Assembly (NCBI GenBank): GCA_914767715.1
Contig: OU612068.1
Span: 33,544,001 to 33,608,000, forward strand
DNA from: Membranipora membranacea
Lineage: Eukaryota > Bryozoa > Gymnolaemata > Cheilostomatida > Membraniporidae
Direction of reading: 5' to 3'
DNA length: 64,000 nucleotides
Each line of letters starts with the position of its first letter. Position 1 is the stretch's first letter. Below are positions 48,801-60,281 of the stretch, one piece after another. Under the pieces are notes generated by a model, which was not told the origin of the DNA, did not search any database, and saw only the letters and a list, made by a program, of their open reading frames with translations. Both the position numbers and the translations under genes were made by a program.

Positions 48801-51800
48801 TGCCTGCACTCACAGTCAGCGAACGCCTTACACTTTGGGCCTGGGAAGATTATTAGGTCGCCCCTCGCTTATCAGTTGACCTACAGAAGGTCACCATGTG
48901 ACCTAACTGGCTTTTCTCCTAAACCTTCTGCAGAAGTAATGATTAAATAAGCTTCTTAGAGTACAAAGATTTAAAGATATGTGATCCATCAAAATAATAA
49001 TAACGGAATATTCCCATGACTATGCTCCAGCTTCCTTTGTTAACCTCACAGCAAACTATTTAGATCAATGCACAAACTAGTATGACCTGATGCTGCTCAA
49101 TGGAAATTTGAATTAACTGAAGATGGCCTAGAAAATCCTTGAATACACCAGAGAAATTACATTTAAATCCTCAGCTTAGTACTTCAATGTTTGATGCCCG
49201 CAAATAAAATTCTTTATATATCAAGACAAATATGAACTTTGGCTGTTTAGAGTCTTCTGCCTGAAATACTTTCGTACTGAGAAATTAGATAATCATCTTT
49301 GGCATGGAGGTCACTGCAGGATATAACATCTTTGAATCTAAACAGATCTTAATTTGTTTATCTGGCCATATCTATCTAATATTCATGAATGGAGGACAAA
49401 CCAATTCAGACTATAACAGACTCATCAACAGCAGCTGCGATAATGTTGACTGAATCGTCTGTGTTTAATACAGACTGCCAGGCTTCTGCCCTCGACTTGG
49501 ATTAATATATTGGCATTTTATGGCTAGTGAATTAAGATTGTGGAATTTAAATTTCAATGCATCTAAAATCAGTGAATGATGGGATGGCTATTTTCAGATA
49601 TTCCAAGAAATTTGTCAATGAAATGCTTAGCTTGTGAAGATGATAGAAAGAGAACTCTGAAATCACAGGGCTGGAGATTGAATCATTTTCTGAACACTGA
49701 GTCCACTGGCATTGAAAATCATTATGTTATATGCTAAGACTGAAAACAAAATAATCGTCATAAATGTAGCATAACCTGCTAATATATACTGCACTTTAGT
49801 TTAAGTTTTTAAGCAGTATAACGTAACCTGTACAAAAGTCATGGACCTGTAGAACCATAGCTCATCTGTGCCAGAGTTTGAGCCGGAAAATGAGTTTGAC
49901 TCAGCACTACGTTGGTTCAAGATTTTAAGACACCCCAGATTTGCAGCTTAGCTTGTGATGAATGTGTGGTTTGAGCGTCTGTATTCAGCACACAATAACG
50001 TAGAGGTATATACTGTGTATTGGTTAACAGTGCTTTTGCCCCGCGCTCAGACCTGTCTGTTGAGTGTTGACAGAGGAAATTCAAGTGCTGCCTCTTCCAC
50101 GCTTACCTCCCATCGGTATATCTGTCAGGTCTGTACTTTAATTCAAGGACGAGGTCGCGCTGCAATCTTTAATCAGTTTACAGATGACACCCTATTAGCA
50201 GCTATTTTTTGCATATTACTAACTGATGCCAACCCAATTAAAGCTCTCTAGTGTACAACTTGACTGTGTGACATTGAGCCAGGTGTATCAAAGCAACAGG
50301 AAAAAGAAGGCCAAAATAAGGCATGTCATGAATGATCGAACTGCTTAGGTGAACCAAGGAGTTCCTACTTGGGTTAACAAAAAACGGTACTAGGATTAAC
50401 CTTATGAAAGGAGACAATTCCAAACTTCATATTATAGCATTATACTGCTTCTAATAAAAAACACTTTTATTTATCAGGTCATACAATGATAACAAGTAAG
50501 CTGCTGAAGTACGACTCTGGCTGTATCAATCAAGCCAACAGGAACGGCTTCACAGCGTTAATCAAAGCAGCCATTCATGGCAATCTCAGTTGTATAGAAC
50601 TCCTTCTCAAGGAAGGTAAGTCAAATAATGATGTGATGATAATAATATATGACCACCTCTCTTCCGACTACCTGTCTAATAATACCGTTAGTTTGAGTGA
50701 TCGATGTAACCTGTCTTGCGGACAAGCAAGATTATACATAAAAGTAAAACTGATGCCTTGTAGCAAATACATCACCATACAAATGCTGATACACAATCAT
50801 AAGATACACACCATGTAAAATATTTTATCGAGACATTGGCATGGCTATCGGTCTTTTTTTGTCTGTTTATTGTGCCAGCGTAGTTTCCTGTATTCAGTGA
50901 CTAGCGGGATCTAACAGGATGCCTAATTGCAAATACATCACTAGTGATCCTATAAAGTTTAACTACTACTTACGCGAAATATAGAGCCAATTTTCCAATT
51001 TTTGAAGAACATCTTGTTACATATAAGAAAAAGCCAGTATTACAATCATAACCCCTGGGGGATGGATAGTTTACTACTAGATTGCAGCAGTCTAGTTTGT
51101 TGACATTATTACCCTTGTCACATTCTCTGAAGGATAGAGCTGATCAAGGTCAGACATTCTCACGAAATTAAATTGCAGTAGAGATAATGATGAAGAACCA
51201 AAACATATAATTGAATAAACACAAATCAATAACCTGTCTAGGAATTGACAGTCTACTGATTTAAAAATCTGATTGAATTTTACTGAGATTTGTTCAGTGC
51301 TGGTGTAATGCAGAAGTGTATCACCAAAACTACTGGTACGGTAACAGTGTGTTCAATTATCTAATACTCCAAAAATCAGACGTAAATGCTAAAACAGCTA
51401 TAATGTTTACTCCTATATGTTTGTAAACACATTTTTGCATAAAATGTAACCTATTATTGATTTCAAAACTGGATTTCACACAAATACAAAAATAGTACCT
51501 ATCTTAGTTCTCCAAGGCTTTGACAGTGGCTGTTTTCACTGCTCTATGTCACTTTGCAGCTGAAAAGGAAATTAACCGGCATCGAAGAGGAGATTAACAT
51601 ACCAACTATTACGCATTGACGATAGAACATGTCAAAGATGCTGATTGATTAGTATCAGTACGGTCTGAAAATAGAATACAAACTGATTATGATGACATAA
51701 CCTGAATAGTTTCCAGGGTCATTAGCTTTGTACATAATAAAACAGAACTCAGTCACAGCTGCACAGTGGCATCCGTATCTTCCAGGCCTACCGGGTGTGG

Positions 51801-53563
51801 AGAAGCTTGATTGCAGCCTTATATAGCCATCAGCTTCATATTCATTCATATATCCTCTCGTTACTCTGCACAGCAAACCTATTGTATCATAGATTGTAAT
51901 GATTTTCGAGTTGCAGTGAACCCTTGGGAGTGCATGCTTAGTGATGTCAAAATTCCTCATCGTAATAAGAGGTCTATTATCTCAGGCGCAGAGTAATAAA
52001 CCCATGCACAAGAAAAAACGCCTTAATTGAAGGTTGAAACATTCACCATAGTATTGACACTACAGTTGACTAATTCACTTCATCTTGTGTATAATTATAG
52101 CACCTTAACCAAGGTACAAGTTAAACACCTACCTAAGTTCTGGTAAGAGCGTCAATATTAATTGATCTTGTTAAATTCCAACATGGGATTGACAGAAATA
52201 TTAGAGACAAGTATCTCATTACCTTTGAACACGGACTACTAGAGTATCAACAATACTGTTTGAAAAGCAAAAAGTTACAAATGCCTTTTCAATAATCAGT
52301 TTCGTCATCGATGCAATACGATTTTTCGTGCTATTCATAAACGTCCAAAAATCATAAGCATTGCTAAAAACGTCCAAAAACGTCATAGCATAAACTCACC
52401 TTTAGCATAAACTCACCTTTACCGGAACATTACGCTATATTCCGTGATTCATATTACTCATGAAAATTTAAGGTTCGAAAATTATTGATTATCAGTCACA
52501 TTTCATAGCTGATCTCTCATTTGTATTATGAATGACGCCATCACAATTTCAACTATTTTGGCCAATTGTGTATAAGGAATTCTAAGAAACAAGGAAATTA
52601 GGCAACAGTGTATTACTCACATCATCTCACCTTGTATGTATGCGTATACATTTATATAGGATGTAGCATGTCCTTATTAGGGTTGACAGATCAGACAACA
52701 AGGAAACTTACCATTGTGTTATGGTTAGGTGAGGGTAAAAAAACAAAAAAATGAAGTTGATGTGTGGGTGTTGACAGAGGAGCTGCTTAGCAAATCAAAC
52801 TGTTCTGGGATAGCTGGTAGTAGCATTCCATTATAAACCACTTGGGTGGAAAAGTGGTTGATAATGACATGCCACTACAAGCTATCCCGGCCATTACCAG
52901 CTATCCCGGCACAGTTTGAGTGTTTAAACTGCGAAAGAGTCTGAGAGTTATATAACGCTTTGGCACACCCACATGTATATGCTCTGATATTTAGGTAGGA
53001 TTTCTTGCTAAGTAATATTATTTTTTGTTTACTCAGGTGCTGATGTAGAAAAGACAGATCACTCCAGGAACCTGACGGCTCTACAGTGGGCGAAATTATG
53101 CGGCAGCCAGTCCTGCATCAAAGTTTTACGTAAATGCAAACAATCGAGCAAAAAATCATCGCTGATAGTCACAAATAGCGACAGCAGTAAGCTGGGTAAA
53201 AGTGCATCTGATAATACTAGACTGACATCAACTACGTCAAGCAACGGTCCTCTCGCCAGAATCAAGGGATCCTTATCGGGTCAAAAAGAGAAAGACTACT
53301 TAGGTATAGAGTCAATAGTGGCATGTGTCAGCACACCCACCATACCGATGCTAATCGCTAACAGCGGACAATCACCCATATCAATACCCGAGCCGCTAAT
53401 CAGTCCAAAGCTGAGAAGAGCTCTAAAAATGAAGCCTCAACGTAAACAAGCTGAGATCAAACCGCCCAAGATAGAAGTCATCAGCGATACTGGTGAGCAC
53501 GTGGAACCAACTAAACATGTATACGGAGGATCTAAAAAAGTCCAACCAACAGCTGCCAAATAA
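45841..53563 (+). CDS. Ankyrin-repeat protein, ANKRD33-like
   Basis: Four coding exons, 45841-45969, 48589-48718, 50478-50615 and 53037-53563, sum to 308 codons (307 aa). About four ankyrin repeats span residues 30-170: NGRTCLSFAAANGDMCMVDL, DSEGNTPLIYAVSLGH, NRNGFTALIKAAIHGNLSCI then ELLLKEGADVE, and LTALQWAKLCGSQSCIKVLR. The combination of an N-R-x-G-x-T-A-L-x-K-A repeat and a final repeat with ALQWA (often REWA) resembles the ANKRD33/ANKRD33B group, but ankyrin repeats converge easily, so orthology is tentative. The C-terminal 140 residues are basic, Ser/Lys-rich and probably disordered. The ATG lies 10 bp after an acceptor ending at 45830, so a 5' untranslated exon lies upstream. Introns carry a nested DNA transposon and smaller foldbacks. 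Confidence 0.8.
47181..47265 (+). pseudogene. tRNA-like segment (His-like) inside transposon
   Basis: A box A-like TAGCTCAGTGG, a possible anticodon loop TTGTGAT (GTG, histidine) and a box B-like GTTCGACAC appear at tRNA spacing. The ends AAGCTG and CAGCTT can pair, followed by a TTTTT run. About nine extra bases between the T arm and the 3' acceptor strand and a weak anticodon stem argue against a working tRNA. It is read as a tRNA pseudogene or tRNA-derived SINE head. Confidence 0.5.
47368..47520 (+). CDS. Pogo-like helix-turn-helix remnant ORF
   Basis: A 50-codon frame begins MPRTSYTIQQKLEVLRTVEK and continues with DKTARELNINRHLIQRWRAS before a stop. This is the shape of the N-terminal DNA-binding helix-turn-helix of pogo/Tigger-type (BrkDBD or CENP-B-like) transposases. 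The DDE nuclease that should follow is absent. It could be a truncated transposase left in a nonautonomous element, or a stand-alone DNA-binding peptide; the former is likelier. Confidence 0.65.
   Translation: MPRTSYTIQQKLEVLRTVEKNNNLDKTARELNINRHLIQRWRASKHQLLI
48293..48337. mobile_element. Short palindromic element, CACAGAGTAAGGAT family
   Basis: ATCACAGAGTAAGGATAT is followed directly by its reverse complement ATATCCTTACTCTGTGAT, in the ankyrin gene's first coding intron. Related half or whole copies are at 55108-55133 and 60404-60418. Confidence 0.75.
52797..52917. mobile_element. Foldback MITE with GGGATAGCTGG arms
   Basis: AAACTGTTCTGGGATAGCTG at the left is mirrored by CAGCTATCCCGGCACAGTTT at the right. 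A second inner pair, AACCACTT and AAGTGGTT, surrounds the centre. It lies in the last ankyrin-gene intron and has no coding capacity. The inner GTGGTTGATAATG word recurs inside the family A element at 58.7 kb. Confidence 0.8.
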
Positions 53564-54908
53564 TCTATTGATGTAACACATCTCAAAAGACATAATAATA
53601 TGTTCTATCTAAAGACCTCTACAATGTACTATAGTATAACTTGGATGTAATTTTATGCTCTGATGACATCAACAGCTGAGGTTGACAGCAGTATTATTAA
53701 CTTTTCTACTTTAGTAACAGATGCAGTAGGTACTCTAGCCTTCATATATTTTCCTGCGGGTCATTATACAAAACAGCTGTCGCTTAGATAGCTTAGATCG
53801 GACTGTGACAGCCTGAGTGACAGCCAGTCCTGTAAGCTATAAGTTTGTAAATATCATGTCTAACTTCTGCTGTTGTCCAATACTATAGTTTGACAACACT
53901 CAGTGGTCAAGCTAAACAAGGCTTCAGACCATGACGCAATGAGCTGCCTAAATTAGATAGATCATAGATGATGCTGGTTACTTTATTTGTAATAACTGCC
54001 TGAAAACTGTTATCAAATCAGAGGCATCAGCGTATCCTGATATATGCCTGGAGGTGAATACTTCTATAAAAAAAAGATTGCTATTTTTCATAGCATTGTT
54101 TGAAATAGAAACACTTGTGTATCGTCTTCTTTTTAAGCTCTGTCATAACTAATTATATCGAAATAAAAAAAAACGCCCTAATGGTTTATTATTAGTCAGT
54201 CTATGGGCATGGCAGCTGGTCATCTCATATTTTTAGCAGCGTGTTTAGATAGGCTCATTCGTGTATTTATAGGAAATACATGTACAAAATAATTGAAGGA
54301 AATCTCAGACGTTTCAAGTACTCAGCTAACTGATAAATTTGTACACAGAATTCTGTTGTTGCAAAAATACTGGTATTGATCTCAAGTGAGCTGAGGTTAG
54401 AAACTCAGAGATGCCAAGCAAAAGGAAATAGTGTTTGTGTTTTGTGTTTTAGATAATAATCGTACTGTGTCCTGCTTCTTCATGATATATATAGCAGCGG
54501 CCTGCCATGGTCAGTAACCAGCCTTGTTTATAGAAGTTATATATACAAAGAAAGGAGGTTCCATAAAATTGTCAGTCAAACCAGTTGGAACTGTGTACCT
54601 TTGTGCCCCTAGGATTTCCAGTAATCACATTCACACTTCTAATTATAAGTTGAGGTCGATGGCCTCACGAACTAGATCTTAGAAAACTTCCACAGCGGAA
54701 TCCATGTTGTTTCTGATCAAAGCTATAGCTAGTTATTGCTCTTTACCTATAATGACATTTGTACTTAACAGTTTGTCAGGGTCCACTGTAAAGGAAGGAA
54801 TGCTCAAAACAAAAAGTGACAAACGCTTACATAACTCTATCACATGGTTATTCCCGTATCTGTACAAGTAAAAAGTAATTAATAATCATTTGTATAGACC
54901 TGTGAGTA
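53564..54908. other. Convergent 3' region, ankyrin gene and SKA2-like gene
   Basis: No gene recognised. A plus-strand AATAAA at about 54162-54167 could end the ankyrin transcript, and a minus-strand hexamer (TTTATT near 54185-54190) could end the SKA2-like transcript, which would leave the two 3' ends close together or overlapping. Confidence 0.45.
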
Positions 54909-57498
54909 CTATGATGAAGTGGAGTTACTTGTTGTGCTGCCGGTAGTGCTGCCGGTAGTGCTGCCTGTAGATGATGTCGCATGTTTAACTGTTCTCTCAG
55001 ACATGTGATCTATGAGTGCCAGTAGCTTTTGTTCATTCTGCAGCGCTGTCTCATCTGCATCCTGCAGCCATGTAAACAAATAAAATCAACATTAAAATGA
55101 CAAAATATCACAAGGATATCCTTACTCTGTGAAAATATCAAGTGAAGCAATCACAGCCTACTTTTAGGCACTACGAAGGTTTGAGCCGATGTAGGGTGAA
55201 GTTCAGAGACACCTCAGCTCATCAAGAAAGTGTCCAAAATTTATTTTGCACACGATTGCTTTTGTCTTTAACCAAACCTTGAAGAGAAATAAAACAGCTG
55301 AAAAGATTTGCACAAATGCTGTTCAATTTGATTCACATCTTCAAGGCAATGAGCAGATATCTGTTGACTCATTGCTTGTTTTTATTTGACCTTGCAGTTT
55401 GTTGATGAGCTGATTGAAAGGCGTTTCAAATAATTTGTGTGGTATTTGCTATAAAAATAGCTATAGGCTAATGGCTAGCGCTAATGCAAATTCAACTGTA
55501 AGAAAACTTGTATGGGAAGATCATGTCTGTAATGTCATATAAAAAAGCACTTGGGCCTGGAAAGTTTGGTGCTAATGATAATGTCTGTCAGAAAATTTGT
55601 AAAATGAGTGACTATTTAGGTAATCAGTCAATCATTCACAGAGTTCATGTAAGTCAGAGCCAAAGGTAACGACCTGTAGTCACATTGCAGGTTACATGAG
55701 CTAATGAGACCAGAAGTCCGAATAACAAATATTCTGACCTGTCCTAGAGGATGTGAATCACTGTTTGTCTGACAAGACTGACTTCACATGAGAAAATTCT
55801 AACCCCAACCTGTCACAAATTATAGTATAACAAGAAGGCTTTCAACTCCGCTCTACCATAATCTTTTTGTGATGAGCCACTAGAGCTATCATTAGATCTT
55901 GGTTAATGTGTTGTGAAAACATCAGACTGTAACTTATGACCGATGAGATCTTTTATTGTCATTTATTATGTATACTCAATGAAATTAATAGCGTCTTATG
56001 GCCAATTGAGTAGGGAGATTATATCATATACACCAGCCATCCAGATGTCTGGATGTTTTGACCACAAAGATTGTTGTTGTTCAATTTAATTTATTCTGAT
56101 CTTTCTCCCCAACTGACCAGTTAATGTTGGTTCAGTTAAGAACATTTACACATATAAACTACGGAACTGAGGTAGTATGGCTATTTTTGGCCATAAAAAA
56201 TGTTATTGTCCAGTTGGTTTTATTCTAGTCTCTCTACCACTTCTGACCCGCTATTGTGATCCAGTTGAGAGCAAGCTTTGTTAGATTTAGGGAAACTGGT
56301 GAGATGGCAGATGTTTCTGCTGAAGAAGGTGAGAGCAACCAGCAGATAGAGGGAACAGATGTATTATAATATCGGTGTTGTATGATACAGGCCAGTGGTG
56401 ACATGACGTGAGTTTTATGGGATATGAGTGCGCGACTCTGAGTGGATATTAGCAGCCTTGTCAATGAGCGCCCTCAGGGAACATTTCTAGATAGACTTGA
56501 GCACCCTAGGGTGTATCTATCCCCTTATAATGTCCTACATACCTGTGATTGTAAGACTTTGTTATCTAGAGAGCTGAGTGATGTCAGCAGCTTCTCAAAT
56601 TCACTCTTCACTTCAGTGAGAGCATCAAGCTGAAGTTTCTGCAGCTCAACCACATCCTGCTTTATTTGAGAGAATTCTGTTTTCACATCGCCTATCCTCT
56701 TCATTACCTTCACAGCATTCCCCTGTAAATCATCACAGTATATTGAGCAGAGTTTGAGCCGGGCATGCTTTAATGGTCCGGTGTAGTAACACTTGTTTAT
56801 CAATGACCATTGGGCAAAAAGTTCTGTACTTGATGAAAGCCATTGATTTAATGACAATTACACATAAAGACAGACACATTAATCATGTATTTCAGAGTTG
56901 TATTCTCTTTTTTGAAGAAAATGCAACTTCATATTTAAATGTATTAAAAACAGGAAACAGGAAGCTTGTACTATACTCCCTGTTTTAGATGCGAGCCCAT
57001 TTAAGGAGAACCCATGTCCCATTGGATGTTCTGCCAATGAGCTGCATTGCAAGCCAAGTTTTGGAAGACAACTCACAAGGTCTTCTTTGAGCATATTCTT
57101 TTCTTCAAACACATTGGTGTATTCAGCCTCAATCTGCCTCTCCAGATTTCCTAACGTATTATCTGTTGATATGAACTGAAACATGAATACAATACTTTAT
57201 ATTTTAATGAAACGACGCTGATATATCAGCAATTTGTTTCAAGAAGTCACTGTTACATCTGCAGTGTATGTCTGTGAAATGGTGAAGGATATCCATTTAG
57301 TTTAAGGTGGATATTAGGACTTTCTAAGACCTAAACATCATCTAGCGAATATTGGGTATTGGAGGTGCGATGAGGTGTGATGATGCGACACAAACAGATA
57401 AGATCAGACGAAGTAGATATTAAACTCACCATGTTCTCCAACTTATTGACAGCTTCCAGCATGGAGTTACCACCAGGTGGAACATCAGATGCTGCCAT
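54909..57498 (-). CDS. Small coiled-coil protein, SKA2-like
   Basis: Four minus-strand exons, 57498-57430, 57175-57077, 56722-56543 and 55061-54909, join in frame to 167 codons (166 aa). The N-terminal part LEAVNKLENM plus FISTDNTLGNLERQIEAEY parallels the start of SKA2, whose first helix has a V-x-K-L-E-x-M-F pattern and a following helix with a similar layout. SKA2 is a 120-aa kinetochore subunit that, with SKA1 and SKA3, couples microtubules to chromosomes. The middle (VKVMKRIGDVKTEFSQIKQD) is coiled coil. The end is a low-complexity Ser/Thr/Gly tail built from GSTT repeats (tandem 12-bp units near 54937-54965), absent from SKA2 as I know it. Identity is tentative; another short coiled-coil family is possible. 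Confidence 0.55.
55108..55133. repeat. CACAGAGTAAGGAT-family palindrome, second copy
   Basis: ATCACAAGGATATCCTTACTCTGTGA is a shortened version of the palindrome at 48.3 kb, with one arm missing several bases. It lies in the SKA2-like gene's last intron (written here in two halves: ATCACAAGGATAT and CCTTACTCTGTGA). Confidence 0.65.
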
Positions 57499-57855
57499 TG
57501 TTGTCTTCTCTTGTTTCGATGTTTTTCAAACCTGCAAAATAAAACACATACAATGCGTTACTTGATTGGCTGCATATTCTATGCCCGTTTCTGGTTCAGC
57601 GCCATCCATCATCTGAATGCATTAACCCTGAAATTAATGCAGGTATCAACAGCGAGTAATCTATCAGCAACGAAGTTGTTGTATCTATGGATATGTTTTC
57701 TGGTCTGCTTTTCATTGGAGAAACCTTAATACACTCCCAGTGCCTGGGAGCTGTATGCTCAATCAAAGTCTAGGGTGAATTCACACCCTGATATTTAACA
57801 TCTAAGATTGGAAAAATTTGTGTGAATAGTGAGCAGAGATCAACTCCCGCACCCT

Positions 57856-58404
57856 TCAATTACCATACCAAAAGAAGAGGGAACAAAACGCACACCAAAA
57901 GTGAATTAAATTCGCATTCAGCGCTGATGCCAGATGAGGTTTTACTGGAGCTTTACCAAGGGTGTGATGAGAAAAATCCCAGTATTGCCAAGTTATTGTG
58001 GTGCCACCTCCTCTGTTACTACCAACAGACCTGGTGCCTGACTCTTTAGTAGAATCTTCAGTTACTAACTTGATGCTGGTTTTAAAAAGAATTGGAAGCT
58101 TCGATAATGAGGATGCTTGAATGCATGTTTTTTTAATTCCGTGGCAGTATATCAGTGGACAAAGTCTTTGATGGCCTAGCCAAACCTGTTCCTCGGGTAA
58201 AGATGATGTCTGTTTTTTGCTGGAACAGATATAAATCTTTGACATACAACCTTGTGTGTATTGGCACTCAAGTCTGTATAAAAAGCTGTCAGTGTCTGTG
58301 AGTCTGTCTGGGTAGTTTGACAGATTGAAGTTAATGTTTATTAGGTTATTTGTGTCTGTCTCACACTCCTCAAAGCTGTCTCCCACTGGGGTTATCTGGC
58401 TCAC
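57856..58404 (-). CDS. Unassigned open frame, 182 codons
   Basis: A single uninterrupted minus-strand frame of 182 codons in AT-rich intergenic DNA, longer than most chance frames here. It begins MSQITPVGDSFEECETDTNN and is rich in Cys, Ser and Thr. I see no known domain, signal peptide or repeat. No splice sites or promoter are evident. It could be a spurious frame, a young lineage-specific gene or a piece of an unknown transposon. Confidence 0.2.
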   Translation of the reverse strand: MSQITPVGDSFEECETDTNNLININFNLSNYPDRLTDTDSFLYRLECQYTQGCMSKIYICSSKKQTSSLPEEQVWLGHQRLCPLIYCHGIKKTCIQASSLSKLPILFKTSIKLVTEDSTKESGTRSVGSNRGGGTTITWQYWDFSHHTLGKAPVKPHLASALNANLIHFWCAFCSLFFWYGN

Positions 58405-58698
58405 CTCACAGTTGTATACTGATCATCTTTGCACTGCTCAAACAAGTTTGATCACAAATTTGGGTACTGGGTCAATATACAATCATATACCCCACTGGTA
58501 GTTATAAAGCTTCTGCCCATACTGGGGAGGGATTTGTTCATCGCAGGTTGTGGTGTTGGTTGCCATGTAATTAGCCGATGTGTTGGCTCTGATTGGCTGG
58601 TGAATTGGGGAGATTCAATGCAAGGTCAGATGGTACTTTCCTGAAAATACTATGGGACAGGCCTTACAGCACTCAAGCCTATACAGCAGTACTGTTGG

Positions 58699-58812
58699 TG
58701 ATGTAGGGCATAGGCCCCTTTGACTGACTTTACTTTGCCAATGTCCAGTATCATGGGGTGGTTGATAATGGACATTGGTTGGAAAAGTAAAGGCATGTAA
58801 GTCCCAGGGGCA
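58699..58812. mobile_element. Foldback MITE, family A copy 2
   Basis: It contains TTTACTTTGCCAATGTCCAG and CATGTAAGTCCCAGGGGC, both shared with the copy at 32375-32469, arranged as inverted arms around a centre with GGTTGATAATGGACATTGG. It is more diverged and asymmetrical than copy 1. Confidence 0.75.
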
Positions 58813-59226
58813 ATGCTGTAGTGAAGGGGCCGCATGAGTGCTCCATCAGATTGGTTTATCGCAGTCGGCGCGCAGTTGTCCTTTGATGCGATGTGTCGAT
58901 AGGAGACAATAGTTGTTACGGCAAGAGTTTCCAATCTAGTAACATCGATGAGCAGATGAGTGTCATTGTACATAATCATTGTCTAAACAGAGTTTTATTC
59001 TTGGGTTGTGAGTATAGCTTGAGGGCAGGATAATCTGGTCACTTATTAGTTTAGGAGGCATATAGGGTGATACAGCGACGACTTGCCAGGGATACGCTAG
59101 GGGGCAGTTTTGATATCAGATAGGCTTTCATTGAGTAGCCAGAAGTGGAGTGTTAGAGACATGAAGGGTGGAGTAAGGGTGAAAAAAAAAGAAGATAAAT
59201 AATATATTGAATATTAGAATGTTATG

Positions 59227-59348
59227 TTACCGCTGTCAGGTACCGATCCCCAGCAAAGCAGACAATGAGACCGCTCTGGGCAGCGAAACCCGCTGCGACG
59301 ACAGTGGCTAGTGTGTGTTCCCCGGTGCCACCGCACACATAGCAGGGG
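59227..59348. other. GC-rich self-complementary block, possible structured RNA
   Basis: About 120 bp of strikingly GC-rich sequence in AT-rich surroundings. CCGCTGTC (59230-59237) can pair with GACAGTGG (59300-59307). Inside that lies a perfect hairpin GCAGCG-AAACC-CGCTGC (59280-59296). Beside it is a second hairpin with stems TGTGTG/CACACA (about 59312-59317 and 59334-59339) and CGGT/ACCG (59323-59326 and 59330-59333). This is the layout of a structured small RNA. On the minus strand there is also an open frame through the block (for example YVCGGTGEHTLATVV), ending near a GTAACA donor-like site, so a coding exon is the alternative. A run of nine A near 59181 would be a T-run terminator for a minus-strand RNA. 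I could not match it to any known small RNA. Confidence 0.4.
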
Positions 59349-60219
59349 AAGATTTTCGTGTAACACAATCAGGAAATATATTCATATATTTGGAAATATT
59401 AACTTCTGACCAATGAGAGAGAAGCGACTCATCTGAGCAACGTAATTGGCGGGTACAGAAGCTCCACAGCCGCGATAACTTGTTTCATGCAAGCTTCCCA
59501 TCTTCACCACAACAAACACAAACCACACACACACAAAGGCTGCAACTCATCAAATCAACTGTCAGTGACCTGCTGTCTGTGGTTTGATATGATGTAATGT
59601 AATATATATATAGAATGAAACTTCTCACTCTCAGGTGGTCAACAAGGGCAAATTTACTTCTCAAAAATAACTGACAATGAGGATTGGTGTGACATTAGTC
59701 ATATAACTGGGGCAAGGATTAGTTTTAAATTCAACCAGCAAATGATCACTCCTTGCTTCAATATGTAAGTAATGAGGCGGATTGAGAGAATAATTTTTAA
59801 CTTTTAAACATTATACTTTTTTTTAGAACTTGTACTATTTGTATAAACCAAAGCTATAAGTAGTGACTCAAGTAATAATATTAAAAAAATAAATCTGGCA
59901 TTAATGATTGGATTAAATCTACCTGTTTGACCAATAGTATGTTCTATCACATTCTAAAGATTTGAAAAACAGATTAACTTGCATTGCTACTTTTACATAT
60001 CAACTTCAAGTAGAGGAAAAAGGTAAAATTTATTATTAGAACACTTTGTGGTATTGCTGTTCATCAAAGAAAACAACCTGTGACCAAGAAGGTTTTACCA
60101 GTGCAAATGAGTATGAGAAATATATGACATGCATGTAATCTATGAACTAGTGGGAGTACAACCAGTCCTCAGGAGTTCATTCATTTGACTGGTACAACAA
60201 CCGCTAGCACTACCTAACA

Positions 60220-60281
60220 ACAAAGCTTGTCAACTCTTGCGCTGCTTGATGTCGAGCAGCGCAAGAGTTGGCAAGCTTTGT
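60220..60281. repeat. 26-bp-arm hairpin
   Basis: ACAAAGCTTGTCAACTCTTG plus CGCTGC (60220-60245) is mirrored by GCAGCG plus CAAGAGTTGGCAAGCTTTGT (60256-60281), with one mismatch and a 10-bp loop. The next bases (60297-60316) contain the AAGACAGGCT half-site of the 30.5-kb palindrome, so this may be part of a compound foldback element. Confidence 0.75.

Noticed and set aside
51655-51996. Open frames on both strands in an ankyrin-gene intron
   Set aside because: Mutually overlapping, without recognisable motif or codon signal; judged chance.
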